DNA of 53,179 nt from Oscillospiraceae bacterium (GCA_015067835.1 SVLS01000014.1:1-53179); one strand, 5' to 3'. Positions 44,060 to 52,170 are shown, counted from the first letter of the stretch. Made by a program: numbers and translations. Notes: generated by a model not told the origin, from the sequence alone.

Positions 44060-45058
44060 TTATACCATATCCAAAACCTCAGAAAAACTATTTACTACTT
44101 TATCAATAGTATACTCTGTGACATACTTTGGAGGATATTCGGGGATGAGTACAGCTTTTAACCTATCGCCTTTAGGTTTTCTGCCATACGAGAACTTATA
44201 TCTGTTATTCGTTATGCAATGAGCATAATACAGTTTTTCCTGCAAACTCATATTGCGCCGAGGGATAAGAACTGACACATTGCTATTGGGAACAAATTCA
44301 AATGTAGAAACATAAGAGAAGGTGTGGCTACCCTGACCGTCGGTGGAAACATAAAGAGTTCCAGCAGGATACACTTTTTCGTTAGGAACCAGTTTTTTGT
44401 TTACAAAGGCATCAATGCTTGTTTCTTGTCTATATGACGGCCTGATATATGGTATCCAGTTTTCGCTTTCCTTGATTTTACTTCTTATAACCTGCGAGGA
44501 GGCTACGCCGTTCTCAACAATAAACACTTTGTCTAACGGAACTGACCTAGTATTTGATGGATAATTAGACCCATCTTCAGGGAATTCTGTTTGTTTAATC
44601 AGCGATTCTCCGTATTCTTTTATAGACATCGCATGTACATAGTCTGGGATGCCATCTAATGCAGGTATTTGCAAATCGGACAAAGTTACATTGGCTTGGC
44701 GGCCATAAGAAAACTTGTACTTATTAGAGCGAAGGCAATGACAATAATATAACTTTACTTCATTGCTCATATCTACTTTAGGGGTTAAATAGTATAAATC
44801 TCGGCCTGAATAATAAGGCGCCATTTGCAAGAACGTTTCCATAACAGAACCGCCGCCTGCTACGGTAATTGTTCCTGCAGGGAGTGGTTCAACGCTGGCT
44901 ATTCGCTTTACTTTGGCGGACACTCCATTGTTTTTAGAGGTTCGTGATACAAAGTTTATGCCGTTTACATCTTGCTCCAAAGCGTTTAGTTCGAGATTCA
45001 CGCCATAATTGACCCAAAACAAATCACTGACCTTACAGGTCTTCATTCTCCTCGTCAC
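44060..45058 (-). CDS. Restriction-modification specificity (S) subunit, BcgI-B-like, 332 aa
   Basis: Two target-recognition halves of about 160 residues each end alike (CLRSNKYKFSYGRQANVTLS and CITNNRYKFSYGRKPKGDRL), the repeated TRD plan of S subunits. The halves presumably read the two parts of a bipartite DNA site. It overlaps the nuclease-methylase gene by 26 nt. Length is close to BcgI-B (341 aa). Confidence 0.85.
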   Translation of the reverse strand: MTRRMKTCKVSDLFWVNYGVNLELNALEQDVNGINFVSRTSKNNGVSAKVKRIASVEPLPAGTITVAGGGSVMETFLQMAPYYSGRDLYYLTPKVDMSNEVKLYYCHCLRSNKYKFSYGRQANVTLSDLQIPALDGIPDYVHAMSIKEYGESLIKQTEFPEDGSNYPSNTRSVPLDKVFIVENGVASSQVIRSKIKESENWIPYIRPSYRQETSIDAFVNKKLVPNEKVYPAGTLYVSTDGQGSHTFSYVSTFEFVPNSNVSVLIPRRNMSLQEKLYYAHCITNNRYKFSYGRKPKGDRLKAVLIPEYPPKYVTEYTIDKVVNSFSEVLDMV

Positions 45059-46889
45059 CTCCCGTCATACCTGTCATGTCCATAAAATTAAACATGAGGT
45101 ACTTCTTTACCGTTGTTTCATAGTCTTCAAAAGTAAATTCGTCATAATTCGTTTCTAGATAGGCTTCAACGCACCATTCATCTTTCTCGCTCACCTCTCG
45201 CATAAGGCTAAACTTGTCAATTACCTCACGATTTCTAAATGCGGAAACCCACTTTTCGCGAATGTCATCCCATGTGTGGTTGGCATCAATACGCCCCTTG
45301 TTTTTCATTTTCACAAAACCATCATTACGGCAATATGCAAACCATGTTTTTTTGCCCTTGGGGTGGGGTTTGTGAGCGGTTATAATTACAGCGCAAGTAA
45401 CAGTGTTGACTTTGGAATTATGGAACAATTCTTCAGGCATAGAAAGAACGGCTTCAAGGGTATGTTTTTCCAAGACCCTTTTTCTGAGGTTTTCTGCGAT
45501 AGTGGTCTTTTCAATAACACAGCTAATAGGAATAATGGCTATACAAGTGCCACCAGGTTCCAATGCATCAAGATTGTTTAAGATAAACTCAAATTCCTCA
45601 ATATCGGATGCTTTGCTCTTATACGGTGGGTTCAGAAGGCCCACTGTTGGCTTGAAGTTCTTTTTAACATCGTCTATTTCCTTAAAGCAGTCTCCCCAAT
45701 AAATATTTGTTCTGCCATCCCGATGGATAATCATATTGGAAATGAGCAGCGTATAAATATCGTCTTGGAACTCAATGCCAACCAACTGCTTTCCCTTAAT
45801 ATCTTTTTCCTTTGCTTGGTCCCCCTTGGCATCAATAAGCATACGCTTCATTGCGCTGATTAAGAAACCGCCTGTTCCGCAGCAGTTGTCCAGCACGATG
45901 CTATTTTTGTCAACACCAGCCAATTCTGCAAAAAGGTCTGTGATGTGCGGTGGAGTCAATACGATACCCAGTCCTTTATCGTTGTTAGCATATCTCAAAA
46001 ACTCAATATAGAACTGGCTGACCGTATCGACGTATTGATGTGTGACCATAAAGCCGTTTATCTCTCGGTCAATGTCGTCAATAAGGTCTTCTAGGAACTT
46101 TTTGCCTGTTTTAGCATCAGTCAGTGCGGGATTTGTCTTAACGAATCCGAATGCCTGTGTTAATACATCGATTTTCTTCTGCGGAATATCGCCACTGGAC
46201 AACTGACCTTCTATGGCGGTATACAATGACTTTACCAACTGCGCTACTTTCTCGTGCTTTTTGTATCCGTCTTTGAACGCCCTATCCTTTAGCGCAATCA
46301 AAATACCGCTTATGAGCAATGCTCGCTGAGATTCCTTGATTTTCTTGGCATGAAGGGTCTCGTTTAGTGTCTTCGTATACGCAATTAGTTTTGCATAATC
46401 TTGATTGAACTTATAATTACTTTGGTTGATTCCGTCAAAGTACTCTTTTACGGTCAATAGCACATCGTCAAAAAGGGGATAGGCTTTTTTGTCATCCTTG
46501 AGGTGAAGATAATGGGACATCTTAAAGCGGTGTTCTTCTTCACCGCTGATACCTATAGCAAGGACATCAAACTCTTTTGACAAGAACGATGCATACAACA
46601 AAGCACCATCAACCGCATAATCTGCATAATTGTCTCTTGTTTCGCTTTCGTGCTTGTTGATGTCAGCTTTAGCCTCAACAACAATGATTAGTTCAGGATA
46701 GGCTTTTGAATACAGGATAAAGTCGGGATATCCGTTCTTATTTCCCTTTTTAGATGCATTTTTTAATAATTTGTCAATTTTAGCATTGTCACTCTTTTGT
46801 TCTTCCACAACGATATCGCTATCATCGTAATAGCCTTTACTTCTAAGCATATTGCGAAAAATAGCATAGGTTTTTGCTTCGTTGGCCAT
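45033..46889 (-). CDS. Fused nuclease-methyltransferase (BcgI-A-like, type IIB), 618 aa
   Basis: The N-terminal part carries a PD-(D/E)xK nuclease motif (Pro55-Asp56, then Glu72-Ala-Lys74 in YPELIIVVEAKAD). A helical region follows, then an N6-adenine methylase with motif I IVLDNCCGTGGF (331-342) and motif IV NPPY (420-423). Together with a separate S subunit, this is the plan of BcgI-type enzymes that cut on both sides of their site. Length matches BcgI-A (about 637 aa). The XRE gene lies immediately upstream. Confidence 0.85.
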   Translation of the reverse strand: MANEAKTYAIFRNMLRSKGYYDDSDIVVEEQKSDNAKIDKLLKNASKKGNKNGYPDFILYSKAYPELIIVVEAKADINKHESETRDNYADYAVDGALLYASFLSKEFDVLAIGISGEEEHRFKMSHYLHLKDDKKAYPLFDDVLLTVKEYFDGINQSNYKFNQDYAKLIAYTKTLNETLHAKKIKESQRALLISGILIALKDRAFKDGYKKHEKVAQLVKSLYTAIEGQLSSGDIPQKKIDVLTQAFGFVKTNPALTDAKTGKKFLEDLIDDIDREINGFMVTHQYVDTVSQFYIEFLRYANNDKGLGIVLTPPHITDLFAELAGVDKNSIVLDNCCGTGGFLISAMKRMLIDAKGDQAKEKDIKGKQLVGIEFQDDIYTLLISNMIIHRDGRTNIYWGDCFKEIDDVKKNFKPTVGLLNPPYKSKASDIEEFEFILNNLDALEPGGTCIAIIPISCVIEKTTIAENLRKRVLEKHTLEAVLSMPEELFHNSKVNTVTCAVIITAHKPHPKGKKTWFAYCRNDGFVKMKNKGRIDANHTWDDIREKWVSAFRNREVIDKFSLMREVSEKDEWCVEAYLETNYDEFTFEDYETTVKKYLMFNFMDMTGMTGGDEENEDL

Positions 46890-46891
46890 AT

Positions 46892-47218
46892 TTACACCCT
46901 CATTCTTTCTCTAAGACCATCAATCTCAGTTTTGTTATTTGTAAGATACTCCACAATGTCCTTGGGTAGCTCGTGTCGACCTTCCGCAGCCTTGCTATAA
47001 AACTCATCTCTGTCGCTATTATTCAAGTGCAGGACCTCGATAATACGGTCTTGCATTTCAGGGGCTGGAGGCTTGACTCGTCCGTTGAACACATCAAACA
47101 GATATGTCTTTGACACACCTAGTTCTGCAGCAAACTTTGCTTGCGAATAATTATGGTCTTTAATTAGCTTTACGAAATATGCTCCAAAGCTTCCCTCTAT
47201 GTATTCTTTTTTTGCCAC
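46892..47218 (-). CDS. XRE-family regulator of the restriction-modification operon, 108 aa
   Basis: A helix-turn-helix at residues about 14-65 (FVKLIKDHNYSQAKFAAELG, VSKTYLFDVFNGRVKPPAPE) with a longer C-terminal part containing a Glu/Lys-rich helix. Its stop lies 2 nt from the methylase start, so it is the first gene of the operon. A controller-protein role (delayed restriction) is inferred. GGAGG is close to ATG at 47218. Confidence 0.8.
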   Translation of the reverse strand: MAKKEYIEGSFGAYFVKLIKDHNYSQAKFAAELGVSKTYLFDVFNGRVKPPAPEMQDRIIEVLHLNNSDRDEFYSKAAEGRHELPKDIVEYLTNNKTEIDGLRERMRV

Positions 47219-47327
47219 CCAATCACCTCCTAAAAGTAAATAAGTAAACTAACTACTTAACTATTATACGATAAAAAAGCAAAAAATCAATAGCGAAATC
47301 AAATCACTACCGTTTTGCAATCTTTAT

Positions 47328-47419
47328 GAGTCATAGTGATTCTTATAGAATCCTTATGACTCTTTTTCTTTTATATAAGACTCTTTAGAATAATCATGAT
47401 TATATAAGCATTATGAGTC
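47328..47419. repeat. Cluster of inverted repeats upstream of the restriction-modification operon
   Basis: First hairpin 47328-47362: GAGTCATA...TATGACTC around GATTCT-TAT-AGAATC, followed by TTTTTCTTTT, so it could end a plus-strand transcript. Second structure: GACTC (47379) ... GAGTC (47415) around a perfect 14-bp palindrome ATAATCATGATTAT (47390-47403). They lie in the 700-bp gap 47219-47918. Confidence 0.6.
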
Positions 47420-47555
47420 CTTGTCTTCAACATAGAGTTATCGAGAGTTATGGAGATTAGAAAGAGAGTAAAGAATCCTGTTGATTGTTTAAAGAGTAGC
47501 GACCAATACTTGAAAATAAAAAATAAGTAGATTAGGTTTTAAATGTAAACATTAA

Positions 47556-47918
47556 ACTTTAAGAAGGAGGAATTACAGACCATACATACATAAGGAAATA
47601 TATGAAGGTGGAATTACAAAAGAAACACGACCAAATGTGGTCAACCCCCGTATCACCGTTTTTGCGCAATCTATGGAAATGTCCAATCGGAAAAATGATG
47701 GTACCGTCAATCTTAATCCAAGCGCTATGTAGGGTTGGTTGACTTGCCGATGATGTATCGGCTTTGGAATGGCAGAAAGTGTTCTGCCGTACCTTTGGCG
47801 AGGGAGGCTCTCTCGTCTTCGACTGAACTAAAAATAGCATCGTTCCTGTTCGCATTAACGATTTCGGACAAGAAATCGACAATGCGGACAGGGTAATCTA
47901 CGAAAGGAGTGACACGAT
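47556..47918 (+). pseudogene. Coding-like but broken region upstream of the tyrosine recombinase
   Basis: Frame 47556-47732 gives protein-like sequence (IYEGGITKETRPNVVNPRIT, FAQSMEMSNRKNDGTVNLNP) without a normal start codon. A second frame 47743-47826 gives LADDVSALEWQKVFCRTFGE and stops, and resumes after that stop (IVPVRINDFGQEIDNADRVI). An alternative 46-codon ORF starts at ATG 47602 with AAGGA. The best reading is a decayed gene of about 110 codons with a frameshift and an in-frame stop. Family unknown. Confidence 0.35.
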
Positions 47919-48917
47919 ATGTCCAAAAAACGAAGTCTTTTCGTACAGAGCATGACGGCCATTGAGGCATCGTTCACTCTCGGGTACGATAAGCATTCTG
48001 CAAAAAGGCAAAGCGGACAACCCGACCACAGTTGGAGGGTGTACAGCTTTTCGGGCAAGGCAAACTTGCTTGACACTGCTCACAACCTCTGTGAGTACAT
48101 CAAGGAGCATCATCCCGAGGTTGACAAGGTGCGGTCTATTCGCCCCGAATACTGCCAAGCGTGGCTTGATAGTAAGGCAAAGGGTGGTTGTTCCCTCAAC
48201 ACGATAGAGACCTATAAAAGCAACTTGGTGAAGTTGTCACGGGTCATCAATCATCATTTCGGAGCGCATACCAACTTTGAAACGAAGGTCAACGCAGAAT
48301 TGATACCCGACCGAACAAGCCCTCGGGAGTTCGCACTAACCTCCGACGAAATACAAAGGGTCAAGGACTCGATTGTCAGACCGTGCCACTCCAGCAATTT
48401 CTTTATCTTCTCAACCTATACCTGCTGCCGTGTCAACTCGGTGGAGTCAATCCAAAAACGGCATATCACCCTCGGCAACGACGGGCAGACCGTAACTGTC
48501 TTTTTTGAAAAGGACAAGGGCGGACGCAACCGTGAAATCACCGTAACCGACAAAGAGTTCTACTCTTTCTGCCGTTCGCTCATATCAGGCAAGGCAGATA
48601 CGGACTCCTTGTTTGGCAATATCAAAAAAGGCAGTGCGGACAAGTGGCTGAACAGAAATCTGCGAAGACTCGGTATTACAATACCGAGCGAAAAGACCGT
48701 CGGTGGCAAGGCGGTCCAGAAAAGCGGAAACCACTCGGTACGGAAGGCGTCTATACAGGCGTACTACAATAAGCAATATCAGCACTACATCGACAAAGGT
48801 TATTCACCCGACAAGGCAGACCGAACGGCAAAGAACGATTGCTGTATCCGACTTGGCCACGGGTCGGCAGAAAAACGGGTGGATATAGTCAATATTTACC
48901 TCGGAGCAAAATCATGA
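47919..48917 (+). CDS. Tyrosine recombinase/integrase, 332 aa
   Basis: Catalytic residues can be placed: Arg171 (TYTCCRVNSVESI), His272 and Arg275 (GNHSVRKASIQAYY), His314 (IRLGHGSAEKRVD) and Tyr327 (NIYLG). The N-terminal part (residues about 50-120) resembles a SAM-like arm-binding domain. The usual HxLR box is HSVR. It probably moved all or part of this island. AAAGGAG lies 9 nt before ATG. Confidence 0.85.
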   Translation: MSKKRSLFVQSMTAIEASFTLGYDKHSAKRQSGQPDHSWRVYSFSGKANLLDTAHNLCEYIKEHHPEVDKVRSIRPEYCQAWLDSKAKGGCSLNTIETYKSNLVKLSRVINHHFGAHTNFETKVNAELIPDRTSPREFALTSDEIQRVKDSIVRPCHSSNFFIFSTYTCCRVNSVESIQKRHITLGNDGQTVTVFFEKDKGGRNREITVTDKEFYSFCRSLISGKADTDSLFGNIKKGSADKWLNRNLRRLGITIPSEKTVGGKAVQKSGNHSVRKASIQAYYNKQYQHYIDKGYSPDKADRTAKNDCCIRLGHGSAEKRVDIVNIYLGAKS

Positions 48918-49038
48918 AAAATTTTCTCTCTAATACTTGCAATTTAAAAAACTCTAGTTATACTTCAGTATGTAAGGTGATTTACAACCTTGTTTCTCTT
49001 GTCTTTATTTTACATTTATTGGTGGAATTATATTTGTG

Positions 49039-49085
49039 AAGGCGGAATGCCCCGAGGCTGCTCGGGTGCATTCCGCCTTTCTTTT
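49039..49085 (+). terminator. Terminator downstream of tyrosine recombinase
   Basis: A long stem (AAGGCGGAATGC/GCATTCCGCCTT, continued by CCCGAG/CTCGGG) with a GCTG loop and TTTCTTTTT. The 120 nt between the recombinase and this hairpin hold nothing else. Confidence 0.9.
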
Positions 49086-49132
49086 TGTGTTGTGACCACC
49101 GAAAATATTATAAATGAAATGGAGTGTTCCAA

Positions 49133-49507
49133 ATGGTAAACCCAATCCGCCTGTACACAGGCACAGAAGAAAAAGAATTCGTTATGGTGCAAGGTTATGT
49201 TCGCTCGGTGACTGACAGAGGGGAGTACAACTCCGTGTCTTTCCTTGCCGATTCCAACGACAGAGGACCCAAGGCGCCGCTTGTCTCGGTGATGTGCTTT
49301 GAAAACAGCACGGGCATCGACTACAAGAAACTCACCGCACACACAAAGGGCCGCTTTGTCACGATTTTTGCCGAGGTTCGGTGCTACGGGGGCAAGCGGT
49401 CATACAAGGCAATCGGGGTGTCTATCTCTCCCAAGGAGTATTCAGAAGACACCCATCCCGTTTATGATGGTGAGATTCAGCCCGATTATGAGCAAGACGA
49501 AGGCTGA
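49133..49507 (+). CDS. Putative OB-fold (SSB-like) protein, 124 aa
   Basis: A beta-rich sequence (EFVMVQGYVRSVTDRGEYNS, VMCFENSTGIDYKKLTAHTK, FVTIFAEVRCYGGKRSYKAI) ending in an acidic tail (EIQPDYEQDEG). Strand pattern and acidic tip recall single-strand DNA-binding proteins, but the match is only by eye. Such proteins are common on mobile elements. ATG at 49133 with TGGAG 8 nt upstream. Confidence 0.6.
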   Translation: MVNPIRLYTGTEEKEFVMVQGYVRSVTDRGEYNSVSFLADSNDRGPKAPLVSVMCFENSTGIDYKKLTAHTKGRFVTIFAEVRCYGGKRSYKAIGVSISPKEYSEDTHPVYDGEIQPDYEQDEG

Positions 49508-49566
49508 CAAAGGCAAAAATACGCGCTATCCTATAACAAAAATAAAATAAAAAATATTTTTTGCGG

Positions 49567-49652
49567 AAAAACGGGGTGCTTTTTGCACATTCCTGGGGTT
49601 TTGTGCTCTCACAGCAAAATATGACAAGTTTGTGCAAAGAGGCCCCGTTTTT
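49567..49652 (+). other. Long structured stem-loop upstream of the serine recombinase
   Basis: Outer arms AAAAACGGGG (49567-49576) and CCCCGTTTTT (49643-49652), inner arms TTTGCACA (49582-49589) and TGTGCAAA (49631-49638), and a third small hairpin TTTTGTGCT/AGCAAAA in the loop. It ends in a T-run. It could terminate the OB-fold gene or be a single-strand processing site or non-coding RNA. Confidence 0.6.
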
Positions 49653-49668
49653 GCGATTTTTGGAGGTA

Positions 49669-49697
49669 TTGACAAAAACGAAATAATGTATTAGTCT
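49669..49697 (+). promoter_or_regulatory. Candidate promoter of the serine recombinase operon
   Basis: TTGACA (49669-49674), a 17-bp spacer, then TAGTCT (49692-49697). The -35 is perfect; the -10 is weak, suggesting low or activated expression. Confidence 0.5.
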
Positions 49698-49729
49698 TTG
49701 ACATCACCATTTTGAAGGAGGTTATTACA

Positions 49730-49879
49730 ATAGACAGTCGCAGCGAATACAAGATGTACGCTGCCCTGAGACTGATTGAACAATTAACTGATAACGACTT
49801 ACTCGATAAGTACATCTACAACAAAATTTTAGACGAATGCAGCAAGAAAATCGACACAACAAATTTCACCAAAAAATAA
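49730..49879 (+). CDS. 49-aa ORF with apparent ATA start, upstream of the serine recombinase
   Basis: Reads DSRSEYKMYAALRLIEQLTD, NDLLDKYIYNKILDECSKKI and a short tail, which is plausible small helical protein sequence. The only well-placed start is ATA at 49730, 8 nt after GGAGG; no ATG, GTG or TTG is available before ATG at codon 9. It ends 12 nt before the recombinase gene. Small proteins in this position on clostridial elements may act as recombination directionality factors; here that is inference. Confidence 0.55.
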   Translation: MDSRSEYKMYAALRLIEQLTDNDLLDKYIYNKILDECSKKIDTTNFTKK

Positions 49880-49891
49880 AGAGGATAATAA

Positions 49892-51601
49892 ATGAACGAA
49901 AAGAAACGCATTGCCGTTTATGCACGTGTATCTACCACCCATGAAGCTCAAATGCTAGCATTTGAAAATCAAGTCGAATGGTATAACCGTGTGTTTGCGA
50001 CTCACCCTGATTGGGAACTGGTGGAAATGTATACAGACGAAGGTCTGTCTGCCACCTCAACCGAGCGAAGAAAGGGTTTTAACAGAATGATTGCCGATGC
50101 TTATAACGGCAAGTTTGACATGATTGTCACCCGAGAAGTCTCCCGTTTTGCCAGAAACATATTGGACTGTATCTCTTATGTCAGGCAGCTACGAAAAGCG
50201 GGGGTATATGTCAATTTCATAACTGACTATATTGACAGTCATGACGATGACTACGAATCCAAATTGTCTTATGTGGCCTCCAATGCCCAAGAGGAAAGCC
50301 GAAAGACCTCTATCCGTGCCAGGTGTGGTCAGGAGATTGCTATGCAGAACGGTGTCCTTTTTGGCAACGGAAACATATTGGGCTATGACCGCAAAGGCAA
50401 GGAACTGGTAATCAACCCAGAGCAGGCTAAGACTGTCCGTATGATATACGATTTGTACCTGCGTGGTAACGGGCTCGAAAGTATAAAATATGAGTTGGAA
50501 AAAGCAGGTAGATTAACTGCTACAGGAAAAACACATTGGTTTGTGTCCAATATCTCAAAAATACTAAAGAACCCCTTTTACTGCGGAACAATCGTGTATC
50601 GCAAGCAGTATGTTCCCGATTACCTAGAGCAAAAGAAAATCAATAATTATGGAGAAAAGCCAACGATAACAGTTGAGGGAACACACGAAACGATTGTGAG
50701 CAAAGAAGAGTTTGAGAGGGTACAGCAAATGATGGAGAGCAACAGACAAGCACTCCCCTATGTGCAAACGGGGCGTCTCCCCAAAGGGCAAAAGCCAAAA
50801 ACCTCGGTGTGGAACAAGCTCATGGTCTGTCAATGTGGACACAACTTTAACCGTCGTGTATGGGATAGGTCGGATAGAACATTGCAGTACGCCTATCAGT
50901 GCTATGATGTAATCCATACAGGCTCGGTACAGACTCGAAAAAACAAAGGGCTGTCTACCGAGGGTATCTGCGATACCCCTATGGTTCAAGAGTGGAAAAT
51001 GTATCTTATGGCAAGGCACGTGTTCCAAGATAAAACCCTTGATACGGAAGGGGTACTGGAAACGGCAATGGAACTCTTGCAACGGCATATACGCGATAAG
51101 GAGAAACAAGCAGATAACAGTGCAGTCATTCAGCGCAAGCAAGCAGAGATTGACCGCTTGACACGGAGAATGACTGGGCTGATGGAAATGAGAGCCGACG
51201 GAGAAATCAGCAAAGAGGAGTTCGCAGACCGCAAGGCAGAGATACAGACTGCTGTATCAGCACTGCAAGCGGAGATTGTAGAACTGACCACAACACAGCC
51301 AGAGATAGAAGAAAATGACCCCGTGGAGCGGCTGGCGACCTTGAGGGCAGCGATGGAGCAGTATGTGGACTTCTCTGTTGAGGGCAATATTCCCGACGGC
51401 ATTGTTGATGCCTTTGTCAAAAAGATTGTAGTGTCAAAGGATGGCTTTGACTGGTATCTTCGTTGTGACCCCGAACGAGCAGAACGGTATATGGTGACTG
51501 GCAGAAAAGGGACCGCACAGGTCTCCGAACTTTCTGCCCCAAACTCCTACATTACATCATTGCAACGCAGGCTGCAATCAAAGAAAGCAAATAATTGCTG
51601 A
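49892..51601 (+). CDS. Large serine recombinase, 569 aa
   Basis: Resolvase domain with catalytic Ser14 (IAVYARVSTTHEAQML), MIVTREVSRFARN and NAQEESRKTSIRAR. The recombinase domain follows (GNILGYDRKGKELVINPEQA), then a zinc ribbon (MVCQCGHNFNRRV ... YQCYD ... ICDTPMV) and a coiled coil (residues about 405-470). It is of the type that catalyses one-way integration. Its last 11 codons lie across CAGGCTGCAAT and the ppdK-end copy, in a different frame from ppdK. An AAAGAGG motif precedes ATG. Confidence 0.92.
   Translation: MNEKKRIAVYARVSTTHEAQMLAFENQVEWYNRVFATHPDWELVEMYTDEGLSATSTERRKGFNRMIADAYNGKFDMIVTREVSRFARNILDCISYVRQLRKAGVYVNFITDYIDSHDDDYESKLSYVASNAQEESRKTSIRARCGQEIAMQNGVLFGNGNILGYDRKGKELVINPEQAKTVRMIYDLYLRGNGLESIKYELEKAGRLTATGKTHWFVSNISKILKNPFYCGTIVYRKQYVPDYLEQKKINNYGEKPTITVEGTHETIVSKEEFERVQQMMESNRQALPYVQTGRLPKGQKPKTSVWNKLMVCQCGHNFNRRVWDRSDRTLQYAYQCYDVIHTGSVQTRKNKGLSTEGICDTPMVQEWKMYLMARHVFQDKTLDTEGVLETAMELLQRHIRDKEKQADNSAVIQRKQAEIDRLTRRMTGLMEMRADGEISKEEFADRKAEIQTAVSALQAEIVELTTTQPEIEENDPVERLATLRAAMEQYVDFSVEGNIPDGIVDAFVKKIVVSKDGFDWYLRCDPERAERYMVTGRKGTAQVSELSAPNSYITSLQRRLQSKKANNC
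51568..51594 (+). other. Proposed right attachment junction (attR), ppdK-end copy B
   Basis: Within the recombinase 3' end. In the ppdK frame it reads QAAIKESK then TAA. CAGGCTGCAAT matches the ppdK site at 43851. It is followed by a terminator and promoter, as are copies C and D. Confidence 0.7.
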
Positions 51602-51619
51602 CTTTATGAAACAAAATTA

Positions 51620-51648
51620 TCCGCCCGAAGAAATCGGGCGGATTTTTA
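51620..51648 (+). terminator. Terminator of cassette boundary B
   Basis: A 9-bp stem (TCCGCCCGA/TCGGGCGGA) with loop AGAAA and TTTTT. GATTTTTATATCTGTTGCAAA follows, which recurs at 52994-53014. Confidence 0.9.
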
Positions 51649-51654
51649 TATCTG

Positions 51655-51683
51655 TTGCAAAGAAATTTGATTTTTGTTATAAT
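51655..51683 (+). promoter_or_regulatory. Promoter of HD-domain cassette
   Basis: TTGCAA (51655-51660), 17 bp and TATAAT (51678-51683), directly after the boundary terminator. The same box arrangement is repeated in the next cassettes. Confidence 0.8.
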
Positions 51684-51702
51684 AGTTTTAAGAGGTGAGA
51701 AA

Positions 51703-52131
51703 ATGATTTATACTCCTATGACGAAGAAAGCATTAAAATTGTGTTTTGAAGCCCACAAGGAGCAAGTTGATAAAAGCGGTATGCCATATGTGTTTCACCC
51801 TTTTCACTTGGCAGAGCAAATGAAAACAGAAGAATCAACGATTGTTGCATTGCTACACGATTTGGTTGAAGATACAGAGTACACAATTAACGATTTAACA
51901 AGCATGGGATTTGGAAAGGATATTACAAACGCAATTGCTTTGTTGACCCATGCAGACGGTGTGGAATATATGGACTATGTCTGCGCCATCAAAGAAAATC
52001 CTATTGCAAAAGCAGTAAAACTCGCTGACTTAAAGCACAATTCCGATTTATCGAGATTGGATGATATAAACGAAAAGGCGTTGCAGAGAAAAGAAAAATA
52101 TCAGAAAGCTATTGCATTATTGGAGGAGTGA
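51703..52131 (+). CDS. HD-domain phosphohydrolase, RelA/SpoT-hydrolase-like, 142 aa
   Basis: A single HD domain with His32 (YVFHPFHLAEQM), His52-Asp53 with Glu56-Asp57 (ALLHDLVEDTEY) and Asp109 (VKLADLKHNSD). This follows the hydrolase domain of RelA/SpoT enzymes and MESH1-type small alarmone hydrolases. It lacks a synthetase domain. Likely a nucleotide or (p)ppGpp hydrolase; a defence or toxin-neutralising role is speculation. GAGGTG before ATG at 51703. It is the sole gene of its cassette. Confidence 0.8.
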   Translation: MIYTPMTKKALKLCFEAHKEQVDKSGMPYVFHPFHLAEQMKTEESTIVALLHDLVEDTEYTINDLTSMGFGKDITNAIALLTHADGVEYMDYVCAIKENPIAKAVKLADLKHNSDLSRLDDINEKALQRKEKYQKAIALLEE

Positions 52132-52170
52132 TTTCCCTCTTTTGCGTATAGCAGCACAGGCTGCTATCAA
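52132..52170 (+). repeat. Cassette-end repeat C (39 bp)
   Basis: TTTCCCTCTTTTGCG, then ATAGCAG-CACAGG-CTGCTAT as an inverted repeat, then CAA. It starts at the base after the HD gene stop and matches copy D (52891-52929) at 37 of 39 positions. From 52157 it reads as a ppdK end (QAAIKESK, stop at 52183). Confidence 0.85.

Larger units (their letters stand above)
43851..51594. mobile_element. Integrated island at the ppdK 3' end (restriction-modification plus two recombinases)
   Basis: AT-rich DNA about 7.7 kb long, bounded by two copies of the ppdK end. Gene order: S subunit, nuclease-methylase and XRE regulator (minus); then tyrosine recombinase, OB-fold-like protein, 49-codon ORF and serine recombinase (plus). 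No conjugation, capsid or replication genes are seen, so it looks like a small integrative element or genomic island. The tyrosine recombinase may mark a nested or older insertion. Confidence 0.65.

Noticed and set aside
47559..48158. Minus-strand frames at 47559-48158
   Set aside because: They overlap the tyrosine recombinase start and its ribosome site, and their sequences look like shadows.
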